The notes below the pieces were generated by a model that saw only the letters and a list, made by a program, of their open reading frames with translations, was not told the DNA's origin and did no database searches. A stretch of DNA of 64,000 bases from Bacillus sp. es.036 (GTDB lineage Bacteria > Bacillota > Bacilli > Bacillales > Guptibacillaceae). Shown in pieces: positions 27,315-33,995 of the stretch. A program made the position numbers and the translations under genes. The stretch is taken from contig NZ_PDIZ01000001.1 of NCBI RefSeq assembly GCF_002563635.1, forward strand, positions 558,001-622,000, given 5' to 3'. The stretch's first letter is position 1. Each line of letters opens with the position of its first letter.

Positions 27315-27345
27315 ACTTTAGAGGATTACGTAACGTAAGAGTCAA
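27315..27345 (-). promoter_or_regulatory. MerR-type promoter with 19-base spacer and palindrome
   Basis: On the minus strand TTGACT (27340-27345) and TAAAGT (27315-27320) are separated by 19 bases. The spacer contains the perfect palindrome TTACGTTACGTAA. This is the classical MerR-activated architecture, directly ahead of the TipAS-type MerR gene. Confidence 0.8.
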
Positions 27346-27508
27346 CATAAAAGATAAACGTCTTTCGTCCTATTTTAAAGATTCCTCCTCGTACTCGATA
27401 TCTTTCTAGCGGAAAAATGTTATTATTTAGGTGAATGTAGTGAATATTTAGAATAAACCGATCCACAATTTTCCCCTTTCGCTATAAGACAACTACAAGG
27501 AGGAGCAT

Positions 27509-28414
27509 ATGCAGGAAATGTCAATGGTTTTAAGAGATGGAAGAAGACTTGGCTATTGGGGTTATGGTGATGAAACAGGGACGCCAATCATGCTTTTTCA
27601 TGGAACGCCAGGATCACGCATCTGGTTTTTAGAAGATGATGAACTGGCAAAAGCAATGGGCATTTACTTAATTTCAATTGATCGACCGGGATACGGACTT
27701 TCGACTTTTCAACATAACAGAACAATTCTCGACTGGGCTGTTGATGTGGAGGAGCTTGCATCCCATCTTGGTTTAAACCGTTTTTCTGTCCTCGGCGTTT
27801 CTGGAGGGGGACCGTTTGCTGCGGCGTGTGCGTTTGCTTTACCTGATCGTATTCATCATACCGCACTAGTTTCTTCAGCTACGCCTTTTCGAAAGGGGAA
27901 AGCGCCGAAGGGAATGGCAAAAGAAAACCGTATTGCCTTTTTTCTCACAAAGTACTTTCCATGGGTAATTAGGAAAGCCAACCTAGCTCAAAAGAAAATG
28001 ATAGAGAAAAATCCAGCGAAATACAAGTCATCCATATTAACTGCCTCACACCGTCATCTCTCCGAGTGGGATCGCGAATTGCTAAAAGAAGAACCACTTG
28101 TGGAAACAAGCTACTATCATGCAAAAGAAGCTTATCGACAAGGTGTAGAAGGTGTGTTGTATGAAACGCAGCTTTTATCGAAGGAGTGGGGCTTTGAGAT
28201 TAGTGAGATTCGAAGTCCACTTCGAATTTGGCATGGAGAAAAAGATACGCTCTCACCAGTGAGCGAAATTCGTAAGCTGGCAGCACAGAGTTCATCAACT
28301 GAAATTACTGTAATTGATGAAGCAGGTCATTTTTTAACTGAAAATGAAGATCTTTGGGCTGATATGTTAGGCTATTTAAAAGGTAGCAGTAATGGCGTTT
28401 ACGTAAACGCTTAA
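27509..28414 (+). CDS. Alpha/beta-fold hydrolase
   Basis: This 301-residue protein has the alpha/beta hydrolase pattern: oxyanion region LFHGTPGSR, nucleophile elbow GVSGGGP (S98), acid in [10 protein letters not shown] and catalytic histidine in EAGHFL. ATG follows CAAGGAGGA. The substrate (ester, epoxide or lactone) cannot be told. The next gene, an acetyltransferase, starts 17 bases later, so they may be cotranscribed. A perfect 16-base palindrome overlaps its last codons. Confidence 0.85.
   Translation: MQEMSMVLRDGRRLGYWGYGDETGTPIMLFHGTPGSRIWFLEDDELAKAMGIYLISIDRPGYGLSTFQHNRTILDWAVDVEELASHLGLNRFSVLGVSGGGPFAAACAFALPDRIHHTALVSSATPFRKGKAPKGMAKENRIAFFLTKYFPWVIRKANLAQKKMIEKNPAKYKSSILTASHRHLSEWDRELLKEEPLVETSYYHAKEAYRQGVEGVLYETQLLSKEWGFEISEIRSPLRIWHGEKDTLSPVSEIRKLAAQSSSTEITVIDEAGHFLTENEDLWADMLGYLKGSSNGVYVNA
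28395..28410. promoter_or_regulatory. Perfect 16-bp palindrome ahead of the acetyltransferase gene
   Basis: GCGTTTACGTAAACGC is a perfect palindrome at the end of the hydrolase gene, 22 bases before the next start. It could be an operator or simply a coding coincidence. No promoter was found beside it. Confidence 0.3.
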
Positions 28415-28431
28415 ACGATGGAGATGATGAA

Positions 28432-28992
28432 TTGAAAACAGAAAGAGAAAAAATGGTGAGCGGGGAGCTTTACCGTCCAGACGATCGTGAGCTTCTAGGG
28501 GATCGCCTTCATGCAAGACAGATAACAAGATTATACAATCAAACCATTGAAACAGATTTAGAAGAAAGAACGAGGTTGTTGAAGACCTTTCTTGGTTCAA
28601 CGAAACAGAACGTATACATTGAACCCACGTTTAAATGTGATTACGGTTACAACATACATGTGGGAGAGAACTTTTTCGCGAATTTCGACTGTGTGTTTCT
28701 CGATATTTGTGAGATTCGATTTGGAGACAACTGTATGTTAGCTCCAGGTGTACATATTTACGCAGCTACACATCCCCTAGATCCGACTGAACGCAATTCA
28801 GGTCAAGAATATGGAAAGCCTGTTTTGATTGGTGACAACGTTTGGATTGGCGGAGGCGCGATCATCAATCCAGGTGTAACGATCGGAAGTAATGCCGTTA
28901 TCGCTTCTGGAGCGGTAGTTGTTAAAGATGTACCGGCAAATGTGGTGGTTGGCGGGAATCCAGCAAGAGTACTTAAACACATAGAGGGCTAA
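28432..28992 (+). CDS. Maltose O-acetyltransferase-like sugar acetyltransferase
   Basis: This 186-residue left-handed beta-helix acetyltransferase begins [21 protein letters not shown], as maltose/galactoside acetyltransferases do. It has the hexapeptide-repeat region ([48 protein letters not shown]) and the catalytic histidine in ATHPLDP. It transfers acetyl from acetyl-CoA to a sugar hydroxyl, probably for detoxification of non-metabolised sugars. TTG start after GGAGATGATGAA. The exact acceptor is unknown. Confidence 0.9.
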   Translation: MKTEREKMVSGELYRPDDRELLGDRLHARQITRLYNQTIETDLEERTRLLKTFLGSTKQNVYIEPTFKCDYGYNIHVGENFFANFDCVFLDICEIRFGDNCMLAPGVHIYAATHPLDPTERNSGQEYGKPVLIGDNVWIGGGAIINPGVTIGSNAVIASGAVVVKDVPANVVVGGNPARVLKHIEG

Positions 28993-29078
28993 ACCACTTT
29001 TAAGTGAGAAGCATCTTCTATTTGTCTAGTTACTTATGACCCATTCTCTTATCACAATACCACGTTTAGTTCATCGTC

Positions 29079-29105
29079 TAATGTAACGATGAAAGCGTTA
29101 CATTA
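29079..29105. promoter_or_regulatory. Inverted repeat upstream of the histidine kinase
   Basis: TAATGTAACG (29079-29088) and CGTTACATTA (29096-29105) form a perfect 10-bp inverted repeat with a 7-base spacer. It lies about 50 bases before the kinase start and just upstream of TATACT (near 29112). It could be an operator. The half-site TGTAAC/GTTACA also occurs in the inverted repeat upstream of asparagine synthetase. Confidence 0.45.
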
Positions 29106-29157
29106 AACTGGTATACTTTTAACAAGACCGATACATGTAGAGAGGGGTGAACGAACA

Positions 29158-30291
29158 ATGGCTGTACGCGAGCAACTACTAGACTATCTGGATCAAAACC
29201 TGGAAAGCTATCTTATTAAATGGAAAGCAAAAATTCGAATTGCCGATACGGATGTTCACCGAGATAAAGTAGAGGCGAATGGCATTCTTATGTACCGTCT
29301 AGTGCAGAAAAACATTGAGGAGCCGATTTGTGAGGAAAAAATCATATCGCTAGCTCATAAAGTTGCGATTGAGCGAGCTGAAGCAAACGTGAATATTGGC
29401 GATTTTATTTACAATGTGAATGCAGGCCGAAGCGTTCTTATGAAGCATATGACCTACTCAAATGTCCAATTGAATGACTTGCAAACGATTTTAGATTCTA
29501 TCAATGAACTCTTTGATCTGTTTTCATATCATGCAGTAACAGAATATACGAAGTTAAAAGAAAATGAACTTCAGGAGAAAATTTCTTTTATTGATGAAAC
29601 GCATCAGGAGAAGCTTTCGATTCTAGGTCAGATGTCTTCTAGTTTCGTACACGAATTTAGAAACCCACTTACTGCAATTATGGGGTTTGTAAAGCTGCTA
29701 CAAAAAGAAAATCCCTCATTAAATTATATTGATGTGATAGACCATGAACTTCAGCAGTTAAATTTTCGTATTGCTCAGTTTCTTCATGTCTCGAAGAAGG
29801 AAATCGATAGTGGTCTTGAAGAATGGTTAGAAGTGAATGCGATCTTCGAGTCAATTATAGAATTCATTTATCCTAGCATTGTTGACATAGACGTAGAGAT
29901 TCGAAATGACTTTCCTGAAGGGATTTCTATTTTTGGACAACAGGATAAGTTAAGGCAAGTTTTTCTTAACATTCTCATGAATTCTTTAGATGCTTTGAAG
30001 GCTGAAGGTTATCCAAGATGTATACACATTCATGGTGAACGGTTGCATGGAACAATTCATATTTATATTACGAACAACGGTCCTAAAATCCCAATGGAAA
30101 CATTAGATCGAATATTTGAACCTTTTTATACAACGAAAGAACTTGGCACTGGAATTGGTCTGTATGTTTGTCAGAAGATCATTCAAAATCATAGCGGCAA
30201 TATTAGCTGTCAGTCAGATGAAAACGAAACAACTTTTACGGTAAGCTTACCCTTTCTAGATAAAAGCGATCTGTCGAATGAAACACTTTAA
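29158..30291 (+). CDS. Cytosolic sensor histidine kinase
   Basis: This 377-residue kinase has no membrane segment. Residues 1-130 form a soluble helical sensor resembling the HisK_N domain of Bacillus sporulation-type kinases. The dimerisation helix carries the phospho-accepting H165 in FVHEFRNPLTAIMGF. The ATPase domain has MNSLDAL (N box), TNNGPKI (G1), FEPFYTTKELGTGIGL (F and G2 boxes). No response regulator is adjacent, as is usual for kinases feeding the Spo0F phosphorelay; that role is an inference. ATG follows GAGAGGGGTGAACGAACA. Confidence 0.85.
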   Translation: MAVREQLLDYLDQNLESYLIKWKAKIRIADTDVHRDKVEANGILMYRLVQKNIEEPICEEKIISLAHKVAIERAEANVNIGDFIYNVNAGRSVLMKHMTYSNVQLNDLQTILDSINELFDLFSYHAVTEYTKLKENELQEKISFIDETHQEKLSILGQMSSSFVHEFRNPLTAIMGFVKLLQKENPSLNYIDVIDHELQQLNFRIAQFLHVSKKEIDSGLEEWLEVNAIFESIIEFIYPSIVDIDVEIRNDFPEGISIFGQQDKLRQVFLNILMNSLDALKAEGYPRCIHIHGERLHGTIHIYITNNGPKIPMETLDRIFEPFYTTKELGTGIGLYVCQKIIQNHSGNISCQSDENETTFTVSLPFLDKSDLSNETL

Positions 30292-30402
30292 ATTGCTTTC
30301 CTATTAAGAGGACGATTATAATATGGGCAAGATTCATTTGACTTATTAGCTATGAAATTCCTTTTTAGGGGAAACTGGCTTCAATTTAAGGGGTGAGAAG
30401 TA

Positions 30403-30612
30403 ATGATTACGAAAAATGCAGGTAAGCTAAGTAAGGCTTATTTTAAGTCGTATATGCAACTCGTTATGAGTTCGCGAGATTTTTCTATAGAAAAGGCGAG
30501 GTCATATGCGTTTGAAGAACTTTTTCAAGGTGATGAAATGAAAAACGGTGAGGAAACGTATCAGAAATTTACACAAGCCTATGATGAACTTTCGCAAGAA
30601 GAACCGCGTTAG
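30403..30612 (+). CDS. Small hypothetical protein
   Basis: This 69-residue soluble, helical protein reads MITKNAGKLSKAYFKSYMQL at its start and is rich in E/K/Q later. ATG has the good ribosome site AAGGGGTGAGAAGTA. I do not recognise a family. It lies after the sensor kinase with 111 bases between, possibly independent. Confidence 0.55.
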   Translation: MITKNAGKLSKAYFKSYMQLVMSSRDFSIEKARSYAFEELFQGDEMKNGEETYQKFTQAYDELSQEEPR

Positions 30613-30699
30613 TCGAGGATGAAACATTGAACAGTTGATGAGAGACTCCTAGCAGTCTCTTTTTTCATTGCTGTTTCGGTTAAAGAGAGGGGCGTTATC

Positions 30700-30798
30700 T
30701 TGTTTGGATGGGAGTATGTGCCCGATTGGTTTCCATGGTTTGCTGTAGTAGTGGTCATTTTGTTTATCGCTTTAAGCGAATGGTGGATTAGAAGATAA
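30700..30798 (+). CDS. Single-helix micro-protein
   Basis: This 32-residue ORF starts at TTG (30700) behind AAAGAGAGGGG. It encodes an N-terminal amphipathic stretch (FGWEYVPDWFPW), one hydrophobic helix (FAVVVVILFIAL) and SEWWIRR. It is followed immediately by an intrinsic terminator (30799-30835), which supports expression as a short transcript. No family is recognised. Confidence 0.5.
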   Translation: MFGWEYVPDWFPWFAVVVVILFIALSEWWIRR

Positions 30799-30835
30799 AA
30801 AACAGGTCAGGATTATATTCCTGACCTGTTTTTTC
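30799..30835 (+). terminator. Intrinsic terminator
   Basis: AAAAACAGGTCAGG pairs with CCTGACCTGTTTTTT around an AT-rich loop, right after the micro-protein stop. Confidence 0.85.
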
Positions 30836-30848
30836 GTATGCATTTTTT

Positions 30849-31139
30849 TGAAAGGTTCCAGCGCTTGTCGGACCTACCGGGCGCTTGCGCTTTTCTGATC
30901 TAGCTCCAGCGCCCAGGTCCTCGAGACGCTTCACCTTTCACTCTGAACACAAAGGGCGTGTTCAAATTGAAAGGCTCCAGCGCTTGTCGGACCTAAACGG
31001 GCGCTTGCGCTTTTCTGATCTAGCTCCAGCGCCCAGGTCCTCGAGACGCTTCACCTTTCACTCTGAACACAAAGGGCGTGTTCAAATTGAAAGGCTCCAG
31101 CGCTTGTCGGACCTAAACGGGCGCTTGCGCTTTTCTGTA
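30849..31139. repeat. Tandem 120-bp GC-rich repeat
   Basis: Two and a half copies with a period of exactly 120 bases: a partial copy ends at 30900, a full copy at 30901-31020 and a nearly full copy at 31021-31136. The copies are essentially identical. Each contains short self-complementary blocks (AGCGCCC and GGGCGCT; GGACCT and AGGTCC). It resembles the GCGCTTGCGCTTTTCTG-type intergenic repeats widespread in Bacillaceae. A 103-codon open frame through it is an artefact of the repeat. Confidence 0.85.
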
Positions 31140-31316
31140 TTAAAGCATTTTATATTCTTCGTGTCTTACGACGATGCGTTTTTCTTCGTCTTCTGAGTAT
31201 TCTTCCCATTCAGCCACTATCGTTTTGTTCAATAAGCTAACTACTTTAGCTTTTCGGTTATCGATTTCGACTACACTACCGATTTCAGGGAGAATAATTT
31301 CCTGTTCTTCCTCCAT
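31140..31316 (-). CDS. DUF2187 family protein (YkvS-like)
   Basis: This 58-residue protein begins MEEEQEIILPEIGSVVEIDN and ends KRIVVRHEEYKML, the pattern of the small SH3-like DUF2187/YkvS family. ATG at 31314-31316 follows GAGGGATTTGC; a longer frame reaches 31382 without a ribosome site. Its stop codon sits exactly at the edge of the tandem repeat, so the repeat replaces its natural 3' flank. Function unknown. Confidence 0.7.
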   Translation of the reverse strand: MEEEQEIILPEIGSVVEIDNRKAKVVSLLNKTIVAEWEEYSEDEEKRIVVRHEEYKML

Positions 31317-31540
31317 GCAAATCCCTCTTTTCCATTTAAACTGATTTATATAATAACATAATTCATTTCTTATGCCTAACAATCTGGGAAATTTGGTTCT
31401 TACATTTAAATCAGAAGATAAAAGTGTGCGTAATTGCTTGAATTGAAGCGGAAAGGCAGGTTAGATTGTACGCAGAGCCATTTTTCCTGGTCATAATGGT
31501 AACGTGGTGTGCATATAGTGAAACATAGCCTATTCTCTCC

Positions 31541-31564
31541 CCCCTCCTTGCGAGGGGATTTTTG
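31541..31564 (+). terminator. Orphan terminator-like hairpin
   Basis: CCCCTC-CTTGC-GAGGGG followed by ATTTTT. No gene on the plus strand ends just before it, so it either ends a short unannotated transcript or is incidental. Confidence 0.45.
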
Positions 31565-31669
31565 TGTGTTGGAACAGACTTGGAAAACAGGTATTTTCGC
31601 TCTTTCATGTCTTATAGGTGAGGTGTAAAATAGGAGTAGAAAATGAATACATATTCAGGAGGTTATCAA

Positions 31670-32152
31670 ATGTTCCGTCAAATGGAAGATTTTGTTCATG
31701 TTTGGGAGCGCGAAACGGCGCAAACTGGTAAACTGTTGAGTTATTTAACAGATGAGTCTCTTTCACAAAAGGTTGCACCAGATCATTTTACGCTTGAAAA
31801 GTTAGGGGTTCACTTATCACAGGCAATCACGTTTATGATGTCTAGTGCTGGACTTGATCTAACTCCTTTAGAAGAACGGGAGTCATACGATGCTCATGAA
31901 ATTAAAGCGATATATGAGCAAACGGCTGAAGGTTTTGTCCGTGTGCTACAAGAGCAGTGGAATGATGAAAAATTATTAGAATTAACAACGTTTTTTGGTA
32001 GTGAAACAACTTACGGAAGTATTCTGTATTTATTGCTTCAACATCAAACACACCACCGGGGACAAATGACGGTTCTGATGCGTCAAGCCGGTTTAACCGT
32101 TCCTGGAATGGTAGGACCATCTCGAGAAGAGTGGGCTGCTATGAAAGGGTAA
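31670..32152 (+). CDS. DinB family protein
   Basis: This 160-residue four-helix-bundle protein has the DinB metal-site pattern: His in [13 protein letters not shown] and the C-terminal [18 protein letters not shown]. The family includes bacillithiol-dependent transferases and uncharacterised metal-binding proteins. ATG at 31670 is chosen for AGGAGGTTATCA upstream; an ATG at 31643 is inferior. It ends in a terminator at 32163. Confidence 0.85.
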   Translation: MFRQMEDFVHVWERETAQTGKLLSYLTDESLSQKVAPDHFTLEKLGVHLSQAITFMMSSAGLDLTPLEERESYDAHEIKAIYEQTAEGFVRVLQEQWNDEKLLELTTFFGSETTYGSILYLLLQHQTHHRGQMTVLMRQAGLTVPGMVGPSREEWAAMKG

Positions 32153-32162
32153 TGAATGCGGA

Positions 32163-32204
32163 ACAGAGGGTTTCTTCAATAAAGAAGAAGGTCTCTGTTT
32201 ATTT
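32163..32204 (+). terminator. Intrinsic terminator after the DinB gene
   Basis: ACAGAGGGTTTCTTC pairs with GAAGAAGGTCTCTGT around AATAAA, followed by TTATTT. Confidence 0.75.
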
Positions 32205-32273
32205 GTTAGAAGAAAAAAGACAATAAATCTCTTTTGCTCACATATACTGCCTGTGAAAAGAGGTGGAAATGTG

Positions 32274-32873
32274 GTGGATGAAAAGCAATCATGTTCTCTT
32301 CCGAACTGTGCACAAACAAACGATCAGGCTCCTTTATTTCGAGCTGAAGCCTATGACCCGATTGAGAAGAAGATTAAAGAAATCGATCTTGCGGACTATA
32401 AAGGAAAATGGGTAATCTTATTTTTCTATACAAGTGATTTTACCTTTGTGTGACCAACAGAACTAGCAGCGGTCGCTGCTATTTATCCAGAGCTTCAAGC
32501 TATGAATACTATTGTTCTTGGAATTAGTACAGATAGCGTGTATGCCCATAAAGTTTTTACCGAGGTGTCACCAGCCGCCTCTAAAGTGAACTATCCTCTT
32601 GTTAGTGATCGGAATCATCGGATTAGCCGAGACTACCGCGTGTTAAATGAAGAAGCGGGTGCAACGTATCGAGGAACAGTTATTATAAATCCAGAAGGCG
32701 TAATCGTTTCAAAGATGATGTATCCTGTCGAGGTGGGAAGAAACGCTTATGAAATTCTTCGTCTCATGCAAGCACTTCAATATAATAAAAAAACGGGAGA
32801 AGCAGTGCCGGCAAATTGGGTGCCAGGTCAACCGGGAATCGTTCGTCGGTCAAAGTATATTGGAAGGGTGTGA
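32274..32873 (+). CDS. Peroxiredoxin with in-frame TGA at the catalytic cysteine (probable selenoprotein)
   Basis: An AhpC/2-Cys-type peroxiredoxin frame of 199 codons is interrupted only by TGA at 32451-32453 (codon 60). The context is DFTFV-TGA-PTEL, where the family has DFTFVCPTE with the peroxidatic cysteine. Downstream the frame is well preserved ([50 protein letters not shown]). A SECIS-like hairpin follows at 32464-32481, so selenocysteine at residue 60 is likely. The proline of PxxxTxxC is T53, and the usual resolving cysteine (VCP) is replaced by AVP; a C7-x4-C12 pair at the N-terminus could substitute. GTG at 32274 follows AGAGGTGG; a GTG at 32253 is possible. Confidence 0.85.
32451..32481 (+). 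promoter_or_regulatory. UGA (Sec) codon with bacterial SECIS-like hairpin
   Basis: After TGA (32451-32453), 17 bases separate the codon from the loop of a perfect 7-bp hairpin: TAGCAGC (32464-32470), loop GGTC (32471-32474), GCTGCTA (32475-32481). Bacterial SECIS elements are short hairpins just after UGA, with the loop about 16-37 bases away and a conserved G/GU in the loop. The E. coli fdhF element also presents GGUC. The match in position, stem and loop is very good. Confidence 0.8.
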
Positions 32874-32874
32874 G

Positions 32875-32907
32875 AGCTTCGGAATCAGTCCGCTGCTCTT
32901 TTTTTTA
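32875..32907 (+). terminator. Probable terminator after the peroxiredoxin gene
   Basis: GAGC-TTCGGA pairs with TCCG-CTGCTC and is followed by a run of eight T. The stem is imperfect but the T-tract is strong. Confidence 0.6.
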
Positions 32908-33083
32908 TGGCTATCAATGAAGGGCACCATTTCGATAGCATGTTAGAAGGTAGGGGAGAAGGGGAAGGATAGTACTGTTGAAGGTTATGGTGTGAAATAC
33001 GCGAAAATAATGGGATGTTTTCCAATTGATCAATCACGTTGGATGTTCTAAAAGAAGTTGTTAGAAGGGTGGGAAGTTTCACT

Positions 33084-33695
33084 ATGAATCCAACGAAACA
33101 AGCTAAAATATTTGATACCCATGCCAAAATGTACGAAAAAAGAAGACAGAAAACAACAATAGATACGAAGTGGAGACACGAGTTATTAGCTAAGGCAGAT
33201 GGAGATATACTTGAGCTATCTGCAGGAACAGGAACGAATTTTCCGATCTATCAAAACATTTCCTCGCTCACAGCCGTCGATTTTAGTTTGGAAATGATTC
33301 GGTATGCGAGGGAGGCTGCAAAGGAAACGACATATCCGTGTACGGTGCTCCATAAGGATGTGGAAAAACTTGAGTTTGAAGAAAATACATTTGATACGGT
33401 TGTATCGACGCTGTCTATGTGTTCTTACCCACACCCGGCCTTTGTGCTAGAGCAAATGGCGAAATGGTGTAAACCAGGCGGACAAGTTTTATTGTTTGAG
33501 CATGGCATTAGCACAAATCCCGTAGTAGGCAAATTACAGAATAAACTAGATCCCTTCTTATCAGAAAGGATAGGCTGTCATGTTGACAGAGATATGTTGG
33601 ATTATGTTAAGCAATCAAGCTTGCATGTGAATCGGATTGAAAGCCACTTATTTGGTATGTTTCATCTTATTTTTGCAACAAAACACGGGGCATAG
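33084..33695 (+). CDS. Class I SAM-dependent methyltransferase
   Basis: This 203-residue protein has the Rossmann methyltransferase motif I ILELSAGTGTNFP, an acidic motif II after VDFSLEMI, and the post-I/IV region FDTVVSTLSMCSYPHP followed by GGQVLLFEHG. It is of the UbiE/Methyltransf_11 kind. ATG at 33084 is taken as the start; the frame continues to a TTG at 33039. No substrate can be named. It lies after the peroxiredoxin gene and a probable terminator. Confidence 0.8.
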   Translation: MNPTKQAKIFDTHAKMYEKRRQKTTIDTKWRHELLAKADGDILELSAGTGTNFPIYQNISSLTAVDFSLEMIRYAREAAKETTYPCTVLHKDVEKLEFEENTFDTVVSTLSMCSYPHPAFVLEQMAKWCKPGGQVLLFEHGISTNPVVGKLQNKLDPFLSERIGCHVDRDMLDYVKQSSLHVNRIESHLFGMFHLIFATKHGA

Positions 33696-33910
33696 CAAAG
33701 GTTGATTTTATCTAAACTTGTCGAATAATGACTTGTTTTGATAAGCGGTTACGATTGGATCAAGATTGTGATTTAATAGAAGAAGTGACGAGCGGACAGT
33801 GAACGAAATAGCTTAAGAAAATGATTCGAATGAAACCTTTTCTATTGTTAAAACGTCTATAGAATGACGCTTTTTGATAACGAAAGTTCGTCGCAAAAAA
33901 TTAGAATAAT

Positions 33911-33964
33911 CGCCCATTGTAACATTCGGATTACTTTTTTGTTACGTTAATGTTACAATGGGCG
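33911..33964 (+). promoter_or_regulatory. asnB promoter with a 16-bp perfect inverted repeat
   Basis: CGCCCATTGTAACATT (33911-33926) and AATGTTACAATGGGCG (33949-33964) are perfect inverted repeats 22 bases apart. A promoter TTACTT (33931-33936), 17 bases, TGTTACAAT (extended -10, TACAAT at 33954-33959) lies within. The right arm covers the -10, so a bound regulator or the RNA hairpin could control asparagine synthetase. Confidence 0.65.
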
Positions 33965-33995
33965 TGTTAATCTAAATGAAAGTGTGGCTATAAAT

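Noticed and set aside
30849-31139. The tandem repeat as a CRISPR array.
   Set aside because: The unit is 120 bases and identical throughout, with no variable spacers or cas genes.
30885-31196. A 103-codon open frame across the repeat.
   Set aside because: It is made of two identical 120-base repeats in frame, without a ribosome site or family resemblance.
31411-31608. A minus-strand 65-codon frame.
   Set aside because: Odd composition, no ribosome site, and it crosses a terminator-like hairpin.
32253-32873. Reading the peroxiredoxin as a pseudogene or as two separate short genes.
   Set aside because: The only disruption is TGA at the catalytic Cys codon, followed by a SECIS-like hairpin, and the downstream frame is intact. 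The pseudogene option is kept only as the alternative to test.
33940-33957. A TnrA/GlnR-like box (TGTTA...TTACA) in the asnB promoter.
   Set aside because: The spacing is 8 instead of the 7 bases of the TGTNA-N7-TNACA consensus.
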